NCBI GenBank assembly: GCA_003508835.1
Contig: PUFA01000284.1
Location: forward strand, 1,568,501 to 1,632,500
Source: Eonycteris spelaea
Lineage: Eukaryota; Chordata; Mammalia; Chiroptera; Pteropodidae
Direction of reading: 5' to 3'
DNA: 64,000 bases
The notes below the pieces were generated by a model that saw only the letters and a list, made by a program, of their open reading frames with translations, made no database searches and had not been told where the DNA came from. The first letter of the stretch is position 1, and each line of letters opens with the position of its first letter. Shown here one piece after another: positions 34,200 through 46,745 of this stretch. A program made the translations under genes and the position numbers.

Positions 34200-34860
34200 T
34201 AATTTTTTTCTTTTAGTATACAGTTCATGGAGTTCAATAATATATAGATTTGTGTAACCACTTCTACAATTAAAATATTAAACAAGTCTCTCATGCCCTC
34301 AAACTCCCTATGCTACTCTTTTATAGTAATATTCTCACTATACCCATACCATGTCAGCCACTGACCTTTTCACTGTCTTTATAATTTTCCCTTTTCCAGA
34401 ACATCACATAGTTGGAATCATACAGTCTATAGCCTTTTCATACTGGTTTCTCTCACTCGTACATGTCTTTGAGAATCAACCATCCTGCATATATCAACAT
34501 CAATATGTATCAATAGTTTGTTCCTTTTTATTTCTGAGTAGTATTCCACTTGTATGGATATACCACAGTTTGTTTATTTATACCCCTGCTGAAGGATATT
34601 GGATGTTTCCAGTTTTTGGCTACACAATGAAGCTGCTCTAAACATCCACAGGTTTTAGTGTAAACATAACTTTATTTCTCTAGGGTAAATAACTAGGAGT
34701 AGGATCTTTGGAGCATATGTTAAGTACATGTATAATGTTATAAGAAATTGCCAAATTGTTTTCCAAAGTATCTGTACAATTTTGTACTCCTGCCAACAAT
34801 GTGTGAGAGTTCTAGTTGCATCATATCCTCACTAGTACTTGGATTTTTGGCTGACAGTTG
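34200..34860 (-). repeat. Old L1 (L1M) 3'-region fragment, antisense
   Basis: TATACAGTTCATGGAGTTCAATA, GAATCATACAGTCTATAGCC, ATCAATAGTTTGTTCCTTTTTA, CTGAGTAGTATTCCACTTG, TATACCACAGTTTGTTTATT and ATTGCCAAATTGTTTTCC are the reverse complement of the L1M ORF2 end/3' UTR in the correct order. Confidence 0.88.
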
Positions 34861-35310
34861 TAAACTAAGAATGCTAGAATGACTTTATTAAATAAAATAT
34901 CTTTACTAACTATTACAAGACAGTATTTGCTTAGTATAAAGCAGCTAACACTCCAATTGAGAAGGGGTAATATTTTCCAAAAAGGTTTTTTGTAGAAAGT
35001 ACTTTGATATTGGACATTTAAAACCATAATAAAATGTTTTATTCAATAATATAAGAACCTCTAAAATTGTATTATATAATTTGTCAGGAAGCTGTAATGG
35101 TCCTAAACTATTTATTTAATTTTTTTGTGTCTATGGTAACTGCAAAATTTTGCTCCCTGCTTTTTGGGCTACTGCGCAGACCAGAAGCACATTCACTAGT
35201 TCAAAAATATTTGGTAAGAGCTCTGTTACTAGGAATAGTCTTAAATAGGACAGATTTGGCTTCTATTTTTATAAGGTACTGTATATGATTATTATTGCAT
35301 ATGCATGTAT

Positions 35311-35343
<33 letters not shown>

Positions 35344-35442
35344 CAATAATAATCAATTGCATAAGTAATTATTCAACCTAACATATGCATAGGGAATATT
35401 AGCTGGTGATGTTTTAGTAGAACTTGGCCTTAGTTTGATCAA
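35311..35442 (+). repeat. Left arm of a long inverted repeat (IR-A)
   Basis: Runs from (CA)n/(TA)n through GCATAGGGAATATTAGCTGG to AACTTGGCCTTAGTT. Reverse-complemented, it matches 35942-36073. Over the 95 unique bases at 35341-35435 I count two mismatches. Confidence 0.95.
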
Positions 35443-35941
35443 TGCCAGGTATTCATTAGCAGAAAGAATAAATAAAAAATATTAACTGTGCTTTAATTCT
35501 GATTTCATAGCAAATCACAAAATTACCAAGTGTTTCTGAGAAATTTGTACAAATAGAAGCTAAAAATACAATGCAAATTATGATATCTGAACAAAATCCC
35601 CCCAATTTGAAGATTTGGGAAAAGCAGATCTAAATGTAAACAGGAAGAAAATCATGAATGGTACCTTACTACATCAAACCTGTTTTGAAATGGAAGTATC
35701 ATTTGAATATCATCCATAGCTAAACTCGTTTCTCCTCTCTGGGTGAGGAATGTCACCAGGTCCATCTTCTTCCCCCTTTCTTTCTCTGAATGCTCTCTCT
35801 AGTCCAGATTCCGAGTTTTCTATTTCACTATTAAGAATCACACCAAGGTTCTCACTCTCTAATGTCTCTGGATTGCTATCTCTGCAATACATCTGCAGCT
35901 ACCCAGAGGAAGACAATAATCCATGAGAAATGGGTTTTCCT

Positions 35942-36047
35942 ATTGATTGAACTAAGGCCAAGTTCTACTAAAACATCACCAGCTAATATTCCCTATGCAT
36001 ACGTTAGGTTGAATAATTACTCATGCAATTGATTATTATTGTATATA

Positions 36048-36073
<26 letters not shown>
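35942..36073 (-). repeat. Right arm of a long inverted repeat (IR-A')
   Basis: Runs from AACTAAGGCCAAGTTCTAC through CCAGCTAATATTCCCTATGC into a (TG)n array. It is the inverted copy of the arm at 35311-35442, about 500 bp away. Confidence 0.95.
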
Positions 36074-36078
<5 letters not shown>

Positions 36079-36079
36079 A

Positions 36080-37260
36080 TTGGACTCCTGATTCACAGCA
36101 CCCCAGCCCCTTGGCTAGGTCATTTCAGAGAGGGAATCAGAAATTAATATCTCATTTGTATTCCACTAAGGAAAGGATAATATTACAGAACCATGCTCTC
36201 TGCATGCATTTAATATTGCTTCCTTGATACAATGCAGCCCCATTACCTGGAAGTCCTGTGAAATTTGTGGGCACCTGAATACCTTATGCTTATACAAAAG
36301 GCTGAGTTATTTTCTAAGAGTTAGGCAAATAACTCAAAGATTTCAACTGCTAACAAGATTCTTCAGAAATGAAGCTGTCTGAACATAATCAGTTCACCCT
36401 AATTGATTACATATAGTTTTATTACACAGCTAACTGGTAGTTTTAAACCCCCAGCCAATTAGTTTGGCAAACAGAGGTTAAATTCTTGACTGGTTTATTC
36501 AAACTATATCTAAGCAGAATTTCCAATACAACCCACGGGTATCCAGACAGCTGATAAGGTGTTCTTTTAACAAGAGAAATTAGTAAGGACTTCCTGCGGG
36601 CAAAAAGGACAAAGATAAATTTCATTAAAATGCTAATCTGAACTAACAAAGATATCTACTCTAGGTTTTATTTTACCTGATGCAATTCCTGCTCTATGTA
36701 GTTACCTAATTTTGAGATCTTTTAGAATATCTTTATGGTTGGTGTCACTGGTAATGTTGCATTTGAAATTATTAAATTGAAATTAAATAAAAACTCAGCC
36801 TATTTGGCCTAATGTATTAATTCAGAGGTCGTCTGAGTTATCACCTCTAGTCATTCACAGATTTCATCAACTTCTAGTGCAGAGAGTTAAGTCTGTCTGA
36901 AGATTCTAACATTTATTGCTGAGCATATCACTCACGGCCAGCCATCATTTAAAATAATTCTCATTATAAATATTTGTGTTTACATTGCATTTTAGGTTTC
37001 TATTTAATAAAAAGGCTAAGAGAATAAGGTAAAATCTTGTCCTAAAACTGGCAGCTAGAGAAATAAATTGATTAACCCCCTTTTATCAAGTACTCATTAC
37101 GCAGTCAACCTTACACCAAGTCAAATAAGGTACCAAAGAAGGGTCGGACATAGATTAGGTGAGAAGTAGAATTCATGAATTCAATGTCCGGATTAATGTT
37201 AAAATGTCACTTATGGAAATTTTGCAAAGTAATTGTTTCTTAAACTTATATAAAGCATTT
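36080..37260. other. Unassigned intronic DNA
   Basis: I recognise no repeat or exon. The composition is ordinary for this intron. Confidence 0.4.
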
Positions 37261-37265
37261 TATAG

Positions 37266-37480
37266 GTCAGAGGTCAGCAAATTTTTCCTGAAAGAGACCA
37301 AATAATAAGTATTTTAGGCTTTGCAGCAAAGAAGCAAAATCAAGGATATTATGTATATAGTTATACATGAAAAAAAAAAAACAAAAAATTTCCACCATTT
37401 TTATTGCTGAAATTCGAAACCTATCAAATTGACCATATCTCAGATAATGTAATAATCAAAAGTAATAGCTATATAGTTTA
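37266..37480 (+). mobile_element. hAT-Charlie element fragment
   Basis: GGTCAGAGGTCAGCAAATTTTTCCTG, then AAATAATAAGTATTTTAGGCTTTGCAG, is the MER1/Charlie 5' terminus in sense. It is followed by a decayed body and an internal A-run at about 37371. Confidence 0.65.
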
Positions 37481-39739
37481 TCCTCTAAGATCTCAATAAA
37501 GAATAGAGGATTCAAATGGATCAAATTTTCTCTGAGACTCAGAATTCTCAGAAATCTATTTTTTGCTTGGAGTTGCTTTCAGTTAAATAGGTATTGGTTA
37601 TTCACTATACTTCTGGAATTTGTGCTCGGTGATGAGGACATGAAGGGAAATGGTCCTCTACCTTCGAAGCATGAAAATTCGAGGGGAGGTAGACAAATGG
37701 ACAAAGTACTGCAGTGTAATGTGTGCTGCAATTAACGTAGTATATAGCGCTACATGAACATCTGTATAAAGTGCTACATAAACACAAATGGAAGACTTGT
37801 CAAAATATCGTTGCAAGTTTTCTGAAAATGTGTATTTCTCCCCTCACAGTCCTAGTAATAAGAACATTGGACCTTTAGAATATTTAATTGATTAAGAATC
37901 CCTGTGTTGCTTCTGAATAACTGTACTGATCCATTTTCATTGTGTAGCTTTACAGAGGTGGGCATTCAGGGTAATTTACCTGAATTGAAATGGACAATGA
38001 GGACATAGTCAAGAAGCATTTTGTTTATGTTTTTACTACATCTATTGCAATAATTTTTTTTATCCTGATAATTAAGATTCTGAGTATATGAGGGCTGTAA
38101 TTAATGGAGAATTTTTCCCCTACGAGTCTTAAGAATAAAAATAAAGATTTATGAGAACAAACACACAAAAAACAGATTACTCAATACAAGTAAGTCCAAT
38201 CTAGAAAAAAGAGAGGAGAAACCTTTAATATCATTATATTTTACTTTTCAAACTAGCATTAACATACGACAGGCATAAACCACCGAAGCCACACACTTTT
38301 TATTCCTCCCCTGACGTTCACTTTAGCCAATCAAAACTTGTAGAGAGGGCGTTTACCCCACAATTCTTTCTAGCATGGGGTTTATTTTTTAGATAGGTAG
38401 ATATGACATAGGCACTCATGAAACTGCAAGAATAATGTAGAAGAACATACTGTCCAAAAGTACAGAGGCTTTAAGCAACATGAAGTGTTTAGATGTACGG
38501 GGAAGCAATGTGGTACCTAAGAGGAGGCCAGAGTCTTGTGATAGAGGTTAGATACAAAAGCACACCGACGATTATGTTAATGAATTGAGATTCTATTCTA
38601 TGTAAGAGATACTGCAGTCCTAAAAAGGAATTTCCAGTTGAATGTTGTTTCCCATCCTTATCAAGGACAACTTTGTATGCTATCTCTATTTCTCACTTCA
38701 CTCCAGGAATCTATCCTGGTAGAAAATGTGTAGCATAACTAGCAAAAGAGGGAGAAGAAAGGGGAAGAGGAAAAGCAGATGTAGGAGGAGGAACAAGTAC
38801 AATAGCTGGAAAGTGGGTCATTAAACACCAGAAAGCATTTTCTGTCTATTCAGTCACTGACGCTCTTTAATCCCCAAACTCTGTACCATTTCATCACCTA
38901 TCCACTCTTGATTTTTTTCGTTATAGTCCTATCGCATGCCAAATTCTTATCATGAAATGCCTTAAAAATGTGAATTTTATTCTCCACTGGAATAAAAATA
39001 AATTTTACCTCATTTCTTTGAAAATCAAGGAAGTATTAGCAGCTTTTATATGTGATGTTACCTTTCCTGAAAGCAAGAGTTGAGCCCAGCACTCTGGCTT
39101 GTGGGTCTGAGCAGTGAATGAGTTACTGTAAGCTGAACTCTCAAAATTATTGCAAAGGAGCTGAGGATTTATATGCTAACCAAGCATTATGTAGACTGGA
39201 AAAACAGTATTTGGCACATAGATTCTTACTTAAAAAAAAAAATCGTATAGCATGATGATCACTAAAACATGTTCATTTAAAAGACTTGCTGAATACATAG
39301 TAACATTATATCAACATTTATTTTCCAATAGTAATAGGTAATCAAGAAATTATTACTGTGACGGTCTGGTGAGTTTTTTGACATTGAAGGGAGAGAGTGT
39401 CTCTCAACTAAAATATTAGGAGTCATTCTGAGGAAGAATGATGAACTGAAAACGGTATCTGAAAAGAACTTGACTAGGCCATTCATTCATTATTTCTGCT
39501 TTCTTTTAACTCTTTTGTGAGGCTCTTATTCCTGTATAAGGCCATCTCTGACCCAAAAGATACCTGCAATGAGAACAAGGAACTTCAGCAGGATACAGCC
39601 CCATGCCAGCAAGCATATCTTGGTGAGCAGAGCACAGGTTGGGTAGCAGCCCTGCTTGTCCTCAGTGGAAACCTTGCGCTGTTCCACCTATGCCCTGAAT
39701 CCTACATCATCCTGGTTTTTAAGTAGCCTTGCTTTTATA

Positions 39740-41018
39740 CATATACTTTACATCTATTGACGTCCCCTATCTTAGGAAATCCTTCCCCATTCCCACATTC
39801 AGCTCTAGCTACCATCCTGTTTCCCTCTTTTTCCTTCAATCTTTCACACTTGCTAGACTTCTTGATAAAAGGTTTTACTTTAACTATCTCTATGTGCTCG
39901 CACTCTGCAACCCAGTGCTGTCTGACTCCCAGTCCCACCACTTCCCTGAAACTGCTTGTATCAAGATCACCAATTAAGTCTGTGTTACTGGATCCAAAAA
40001 TTTCTTCTCAAGCTTTATTTTATTTTCCCTACTTATAGTATTTGATACTGGTATCATCCTGCCTATCTTGAAATGCTTCTGTTCCTTGAATTTAGTTATT
40101 CTACAATTTCCCAGTTTTCTTACATGTTCATTTATTCCTTCACATATGCTTGGTAAGATCCTCCTTGCCTAGGCATACCTTCAACATTGGGAAGCTCTTC
40201 TCATTCTATGCACATAATTTCATGCTTGCCTTGGCCTTGGTTCCCATATATATGATGATCTTCAATCTTTGACCTCTCATGTGAGTTACGGAGCTATACA
40301 TCTAACTCCCTGTTGGGCATCGCCACTGGGATATCTAGTATGTACCTCATATTTATAATGTCTAAAGTCGAATTCTTCTCCAAACCTGCTCCTCCTCCAG
40401 GGTTCTTCCTCATCAATGGTAACACCAATTGCCTAGTTGTTTGAAGAAGAACCTGGAAGTCATCCTTGCCTCCTTTCTCTTCTTCATTTCTACACCAATC
40501 AATCAACAAATTGAGCCAAATTTAACCTCAGAAATCTCACTGAATCCATATATTTCTCATGTAATCATCTTGGTCTATGCTGCCTCATTAACTATCCTTT
40601 GGATTTTTGCTACCACACTAGACTCCCTGCCACCTCTTTCCCCCATCCAATCTATTTTCCACAGGACAGTCAGAATAATCTTTTAAACATTCAGATCTGA
40701 TCATGATACTCTCACAATTAAAATATTTTCTGAATGTGTCTTGACACTTAAGATCAAGTCCTTAACATGGATTATAAGACATTTTAAGAACAGATCTTTC
40801 ACATTTCACATCTCAGTGTCATCTTGGGCCACCCTTGGCCAGACTGGATTTCTTTGCTGCTTTAAAGAAATAATATAGTCTCTGATCTTCTGTACTTTTG
40901 TACATATTATCCCTCCATCTAATGTCATTTTTCTGACAGCTCTTTACCTGGCATGCTCACTCATCTTTCAAATCCCAGTGTCACTCACTCCAGACAGCTT
41001 TTCTTATTCTCCTAGATA
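39740..41018 (+). repeat. Long L2-like LINE 3' region
   Basis: In order: CAACCCAGTGCTGTCTGACTCCC, CTACCACACTAGACTCCCTGCC, CAATCTATTTTCCACAGGAC, AGTCAGAATAATCTTTTAAAC, TCAGATCTGATCATGATACTC, AAGATCAAGTCCTTAACATGG and TGACAGCTCTTTACCTGGCATGC. These match the well-known old LINE 3' region (agactccctgc, ctattctccacacagcagccagagtgatc, aagtccttaacatgg, ctgttccctctgcctggaatgctc). All open frames in it are incidental. Whether L2 proper or an L1ME-type tail is not resolved. Confidence 0.7.
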
Positions 41019-41020
41019 AA

Positions 41021-41262
41021 GGGTTGACATACTAGTGTCCATGGGCCAAAACTGCCCATGCCTGTTTGTGTATAGCTCTCAAGCTAAGAAAGGTTTAAGA
41101 ACTTTTAGAGTATTTTAAAAGGAGAAAAAAGAGAAGGAAGACAAGGAGGAGGAAGAGAAACAGAGACCATATACGGCACTTAAAGCCCCAAATAGTGAAA
41201 GCTTAGAATATTTACTATCTGGCCCTTTACAGAAAACTTTTCTAGCTCCTACCTTAGAGCAT
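41021..41262 (-). mobile_element. hAT-Charlie/MER-type element, antisense, with purine insert
   Basis: GTTGACATACTAGTGTCCATGGG, GTTTGTGTATAGCTCTCAAGC and ATATTTACTATCTGGCCCTTTACAG match the Charlie consensus in reverse. The middle (41118-41165) has a GA-rich stretch, GGAAGACAAGGAGGAGG, that looks like an expanded purine tract. Confidence 0.65.
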
Positions 41263-42023
41263 CTGCTAAGACTCCCCTGCTGTGTGGTTCTCTGATCCTG
41301 GACTTCCTCAGTTATCACAATCATGCTTATTACAATTAGTTATTTAATGTCTCCATTTCACACTACGACCCTCAAGCCCGGCAGTCAGGTACCACGTCAC
41401 ATTACCCACACTATACCCCTCCCAATGCTTACCTGGTAGATTATCAGTAAACATTCTTGCTGAATTAACCACAGTGAAAAGGAAATAAATGAAATTTTTC
41501 ATATTGCTTGTGTCTCATAAATGGGCCATGAAAGCACTTTCAGGGACTTGTACGACTCAGACAACCCTGTTGCTCTCAGGACTAGCTGCGTTATACTTGT
41601 ATCCCCGGCAAAATTATTAGTAGTTCCCTGTTTTCCCTCTGAAAAGTGTCCCACTTTAGAAGAAGTTAAGATACTTAGAAAAAGTTCATAGGCCCTACTC
41701 CCTGGGAGGAAAGAGACTTCCTAACACACAAATTACAGTGGCCTTAGCATGAAAAGGCAGAATTCTTTCTATGGTGAAAAGGATTATTGTAACACATAGT
41801 GTTCAGAATCCAGAAAAATATTAGTAAAACATTGCAGTTATGGAACATCATGATTAAAATAAGCTTTTGTTCATTGACCTGGAAATTTGCCTATTTTTTT
41901 TTAACACAGTCATTGTGTGAAAAAACATCCCATATTGTAAATAATCAGCTTTTGGAAATCAATCCATCTTGAATTGGGAACAGTCAGTATTAGTTATATT
42001 TAATGAACATATTTATAACAAGT

Positions 42024-42058
42024 TTGTGTGTATGTGTGTATGTGTGTATGTGTGCATG
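42024..42058 (+). repeat. (TGTGTA)n microsatellite
   Basis: Tandem GTGTGTAT-type units, interrupted at the 3' end. Confidence 0.85.
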
Positions 42059-42414
42059 CCCATTACATACAAGTGAGTCACTCTTTTTTTAGCATGACTA
42101 GGAAATCAGATATTCTAGCTAGTCCATATTCATTAATAATAAAATAAATTATTTGATGATCCAATATTTAGATTTAAAATTAACTTCAGGAATCATCTAG
42201 TTCAACACCCTTATTTTATGGGTATAGATATGGAGGACAAGGGGAACAAATGTACCTGCAGCACTTGGGGCTCCTTTAGAATCCATGACAGGCCTTTTTA
42301 AGGTTTTCCATAAGTTTAAATCAAATTAGACGTGCTTAATAATAAAACATTTGTGTTACAGTTATTTTTTAATGACTTTGAAATCATCGTACCTGAGATT
42401 TATCTTATGTGATT

Positions 42415-42550
42415 GATTAATTTACTCACCACATCAATCAGATGAGATAAGTGCCATTAATTAAAAAATGAGAAAACTGGATCTAGGAGCAAATAACTTA
42501 CTCAGGAAACATAGCTGGTAAATAATACAGATGGGGCCTCAAGGCATCTC
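42415..42550 (-). repeat. MIR fragment, antisense
   Basis: TAATTAAAAAATGAGAAAACTGG, AGGAGCAAATAACTTACTCAGG and ACATAGCTGGTAAATAATACAGATG fit the reverse MIR core (gatgaggaaactgagg, aagtaacttgcccaagg, cacacagctagtaag). Confidence 0.65.
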
Positions 42551-42654
42551 TTCCTGAGCTGATTATGAACCATCACCCTATAATAACCATTTCTTAAGTA
42601 GGCTGTGTTGGATATTTCTGTGTGCCACTTCAAATCTCATGGTCCCGTCTCTCA

Positions 42655-43060
42655 CTCCAGCCACTGACATGTCTCCCTGTTCCATGGAGGAGGACTGTGA
42701 CAGCCCCTTGCCTTCTGCCTCTGAGTATCTCCAGTGCTGCTACATGAGATGAACCACCTTGTATTCATACATGTGCAACCAGGAAATGTTGAAGTGAGTG
42801 CTACTTTTGACTAATTGGAGACACGAACTCCTGTTTCCTCTTTTTGCCCATGGGCAAGATTGAGATACATTTCATAAGGGTCCTCAGAAGGCCTCGCAGG
42901 ATCAAGCGTCTCCTGTAGGCATTTTGAATTGCTTTCCCTCCTTTGTTGCCCTACTGCTGTCCCCCACCCTGAGTTCACCTCTCAAATAAATAACCTATAT
43001 GCAAGCCTTTGTCTCAGGCTCTGCTTTCAGTGGCATTAGGATAAGAGGTGGCCATTTCAC
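42655..43060 (+). mobile_element. Probable LTR remnant
   Basis: The end CACCTCTCAAATAAATAACC, then AAGCCTTTGTCTCAGGCTCTGCTTTC, resembles the 3' tail of a mammalian ERV LTR with an AATAAA signal. The upstream portion is GC-richer than its surroundings. Family not identified. Confidence 0.45.
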
Positions 43061-43079
43061 TCATCATCTGAAACCATCT

Positions 43080-44320
43080 TGTCTCTACTCCAAGCTTTAT
43101 ATCACTAATATGCAGCATCTAACATACTTTATCTGAAGAGGAAATCCCCTGTCTCTGATGGACCTGACTTCTTCATTTCCTGTGAATAGCAGAGCTATCT
43201 GAATCTGTAGGGTCTCAGGACAGCATTGAGAATATTTGTCTACCTCTGTTGGAAGCCCTTCTGATTAGTCAGGCTCCTTGAGTTGGAAACATAAGGATTT
43301 ATAATGAAAAAGAATCACACAGTAAAAACAGAAAGAATGAAAAGAAAACAAACCAATAAAGAACCTATCCTATCATAACATTTGAGGTTCTGGTATTTGC
43401 TGGCTTTGGAGGAAGTTCAAAATAAATGAAAGAAATGTGTATTTTATTAAATGCTAATATTTAGAAGATGTGGGGGAAAAAGAAAAGATAAATGCTTCCA
43501 ATCATATTTGCAAATATGAGGCTTCTCCTAGTCCCTTCATAATGGTTAGATGTTTTCTTTGTATTTAAGTCACCTACTCAGTTTTGAAAGTAACGCCTGA
43601 GAACAACCAGAAAATTGTGCAAGGAGTAGCAAAGTTGCACGTGGATCCAACCAACAGAGATGGACACCACACTGTGCTCTCCGACTTAATGCAATAAGGA
43701 GTCATTTCTAGCCAAGTTGCAGCTGCCCATCCGACTTCCTCCACAGGAAGAGCCTGTTGCTTCTGACCCCACATAGATCTGCCTATAATAAACTCTATGC
43801 TTCCCTTGCAACATCTGCTATTGTTAACATGATCTCTGTTTGTCTTAAAATATAAATAGGCTCCAAATTGCAAGAGTTCAGAATACACTGAACCGTAACA
43901 GCATAGCTTCTTCCTTTTCTTATTGGTAAGAGCCTTATCCCTCTCTTGGGTTTTGGAATTCATTTTAAGAACAACAATGAAATTAAGTGGAGAGGAAGAA
44001 GATTTGAGAAGATGAGGAATGCTCTAGGGGTTCATAAATGGAGAATTGTCCCTTGCTTTTGTTTTTCCTATATTTATAGTAATATATGTTGACTGTCAAT
44101 TTGAGCCATTTTTGTATTCTCTTTTCTCCATGCTAAAGTTAAAAGTTTGGGTCAAGAGAAAAACTAATTTTATTATTAATTAGTACCCAATGTGTTTTGC
44201 AATGTTGAAATTTACCAACTTTTTATTTTGTGTGAGCAAGACACTTTCTTCTTCCTTAAACTAATGTACTTGTTTTCAAATAATGAAAACAAGTGAGCAT
44301 TAGTCCTCTCCTCTGATGTA
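43080..44320. other. Unassigned intronic DNA
   Basis: It includes a 129-codon minus-strand open frame (43574-43963) with no recognised domain and no fibrocystin similarity. I treat it as chance or as part of an unrecognised repeat. Confidence 0.4.
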
Positions 44321-44329
44321 GAGTACTGG

Positions 44330-44560
44330 TAAAGAGCCATACATTCCAGTCCAATCCAATGCAATTCGAGCCTGTAGCCCTAGATTCCCAGACTACACCT
44401 GCCCTTAGGAGAACTGAATTCACTCCTCTGAAGCTCAATTTACGCATCTATAGAATGGATGAACTGAGTAATTATTTCATGTACTGTTAAAGTAGTAAGG
44501 AAATAATGCATGTAAAATGCTTACATGTGTTTAACAAATATTAGATTATAATGATTTTCC
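44330..44560 (+). repeat. MIR SINE relic
   Basis: CTCTGAAGCTCAATTTACGCATC, TATAGAATGGATGAACTGAG, GTAAGGAAATAATGCATGTAAAATGC and TTTAACAAATATTAGATTA follow the MIR 3' half in sense. Confidence 0.55.
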
Positions 44561-45128
44561 AGTAGGTGTGATTTTTATCTTCCAGTGCAACTCAGAAAAT
44601 CTTACAACCCACCTATCTGAACTACTTCAGAGAGGAATTTGTTCCATACGTGTCTCCAGCTGAGAGGTTAAAACAAAAAATGCTTAGAAGAGTACCCAGC
44701 AGGTGTAAACACTTGATAAATGTTAGCTATTCATCACCATGATTATTAATGTGTCATTAATAATGTACAATTATCCTTATTATTGTAATCAGTTTACTGA
44801 ATGAGCTGGGCTCAGCAGGTGCAAGAGGGGAAATTTAGTCTTTCTAACCAAATCTCATTTGAACTCATGCTGTCAAATAATTTTTTTCAGATCCTGATGA
44901 AACCCTAGATAGATGACATAGCTTTTCTCTCACATATTAAAATTTTTAGTTCGATCCAATGTAATCTGAAATCCTTTTGAAAACTTTCTTTCCTCAGCTT
45001 GGGTCTGCCTCAGGCTGAGAAATCTGGGATGGGAAAAAGTGTGGTTGTCTTTGCACCATTTCCCCACCTGGATTTCTCTTCCTGTCCTCACTATGAAGCC
45101 TCTCGTTCTCCAGGGTTGAGCTTAGGGC

Positions 45129-45242
45129 CTGAAGTTGAGAGAGGGAATAGCAACATAGGACAGAGAGGACTTGCCTTGATGACAAACATTTATAATTCAT
45201 CACTAATGTCCTCTGAGTATTGCAGATGTCTAAAATTGATAC
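45129..45242 (+). repeat. Direct repeat copy DR-1
   Basis: GAATAGCAACATAGGACAGAG through TGTCCTCTGAGTATTGCAGATG matches 46477-46590 in the same orientation with roughly 85-88% identity by eye. Sequence upstream of the two copies is unrelated. Confidence 0.85.
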
Positions 45243-45837
45243 TTTTTGGGGTTAGTTCTCTGGTGGGTTCCACGGAAACAAACTAAGAATCTTGAATGGG
45301 CAATGCCTGTTCCTGCTGGCTGTTCAAGACATAGCTGGTAGCTCCTGCTGCCCAGGGTCTACCTCTCACTTGAGGTCATCTCACAGCTCCTAGGTGGGTT
45401 TCTGTTAAAATGAGGTACAATATGCTCCCCTAACAGGCCCATACCTCTCTGCTGATGGCCAGGCATCTTTGCTCAGCAAACTGAAAGTGGAGCCCTCTCT
45501 TCAGCTCAAGTTGCTTCAACCAGTCTCTTACCAGTAGACTCTTCTACAGTGTGTCAGACAACAGTTTCTGTCTGTAAACTTCTCCTAGGGCTGTTTTAAA
45601 AACCAGTGCATTTGGAGAGAGACATAAAGATAAGCATTATGTTCCACCCACCGTGAGAAGAGATGGATAATTCATAGCCCTGAAAGTGATAGACAATGTG
45701 TTCCTCAGAACAGTCCTGTTCCACTTTTCAATTAATTCTCATCTTCTCATATACCTTGGATGTACATAAACAGCAAGATAGGCAGAGGCCGTACTAGTCT
45801 TAAGCCACTTCCTTTGCAAGATCAACACAGATTGTCT

Positions 45838-46055
45838 TAGTGTTCACTGTCCGATACAGTAGCCACTCACCACATGTGGCTATGTAAGCTTAAATTTTAA
45901 TTAATCATAATAAAATAAAATGAAATTCAGTTTCTAAATATCACCAGTCACATTTCAAATGCTGAATAACCACAGGTGGTAGTGGCTACTATATTAGACA
46001 GCACAGACAAAGAAAATTAGCATCATTGCAGAAAGTTCCACGAACAGAGCTGGAA
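45838..46055 (+). mobile_element. hAT-type MITE (MER58-like)
   Basis: CACTGTCCGATACAGTAGCCAC, CACCACATGTGGCTATG, the AT-rich centre TTAATTAATCATAATAAAAT, CAGTCACATTTCAAATGC and GGTAGTGGCTACTATATTAGAC are arranged with internal inverted symmetry. This matches a widespread non-autonomous hAT repeat. The family name is from memory and uncertain. Confidence 0.65.
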
Positions 46056-46476
46056 CTCTGAAACTTCACTTTAAAAGGCTCAGATTTTGTCATCTATTAT
46101 TTGGGCTTCAGGCCTTAGAGCCTCTCCCGAAGCTACAATACAAGAGAAAATTCACATTTACAAGTTTTTTTACATAATTAGTAAGTAAATAGATTTTGAC
46201 ATCTGGGTTCTGGACTAAGGATGTGTCAAAGCGAATGAATACAAATTATTTTTGTTTTTTTACAATGCTAAACTCTTAAAATGAAAATAATTAATTAGCA
46301 TTGTTATGAGCCTCAAGACTAAAAAATATTTACTCAGGAAGAATAAGTATCTCCATCATTTTTGCCACCATGATGGGACACAGAACAGCATCCACCAAAG
46401 TTATTATTATTCTTTAAATGTACGTTGTTTTATAGTTTATGAACCACATGAATTATCTCATTTTTTTCCTAAACGT

Positions 46477-46590
46477 CTGAAGTTGGGAGGGAGAATAGCA
46501 ACATATGACAGAGAGGACTGCCTTGATGAAGAATACTTATAATCTAGCACTGATGTCCTCTGAGTATTGCTGATGTCTAAAACTGGCAAC
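46477..46590 (+). repeat. Direct repeat copy DR-2
   Basis: GAATAGCAACATATGACAGAG through TGTCCTCTGAGTATTGCTGATG is the second copy of the sequence at 45129-45242, 1.35 kb downstream. Confidence 0.85.
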
Positions 46591-46609
46591 TCTGATGAGC
46601 AGGTAGGAC

Positions 46610-46745
46610 AAGTACTGTCTATCTGTAAAAAGTATCCATTTTAGAAATGAAAAAATAGGCTTAGGGACCAAGACCTCTGCCCAAGATCACAGAGACAGTA
46701 CCTGGGAGAGCAAGTATACCCAAGCTCCTTCTACTTCATTATACC
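46610..46745 (-). repeat. MIR fragment, antisense
   Basis: TATCCATTTTAGAAATGAAAAAATAGG, CTTAGGGACCAAGACCTCTGCCC and AAGATCACAGAGACAGTACC follow the reverse MIR core order. Confidence 0.65.

Noticed and set aside
43574..43963. 129-codon minus-strand open frame on the PKHD1 sense strand
   Set aside because: No fibrocystin similarity, no recognisable domain, no convincing acceptor/donor pair, and an exon of that size at this position is not expected in PKHD1.
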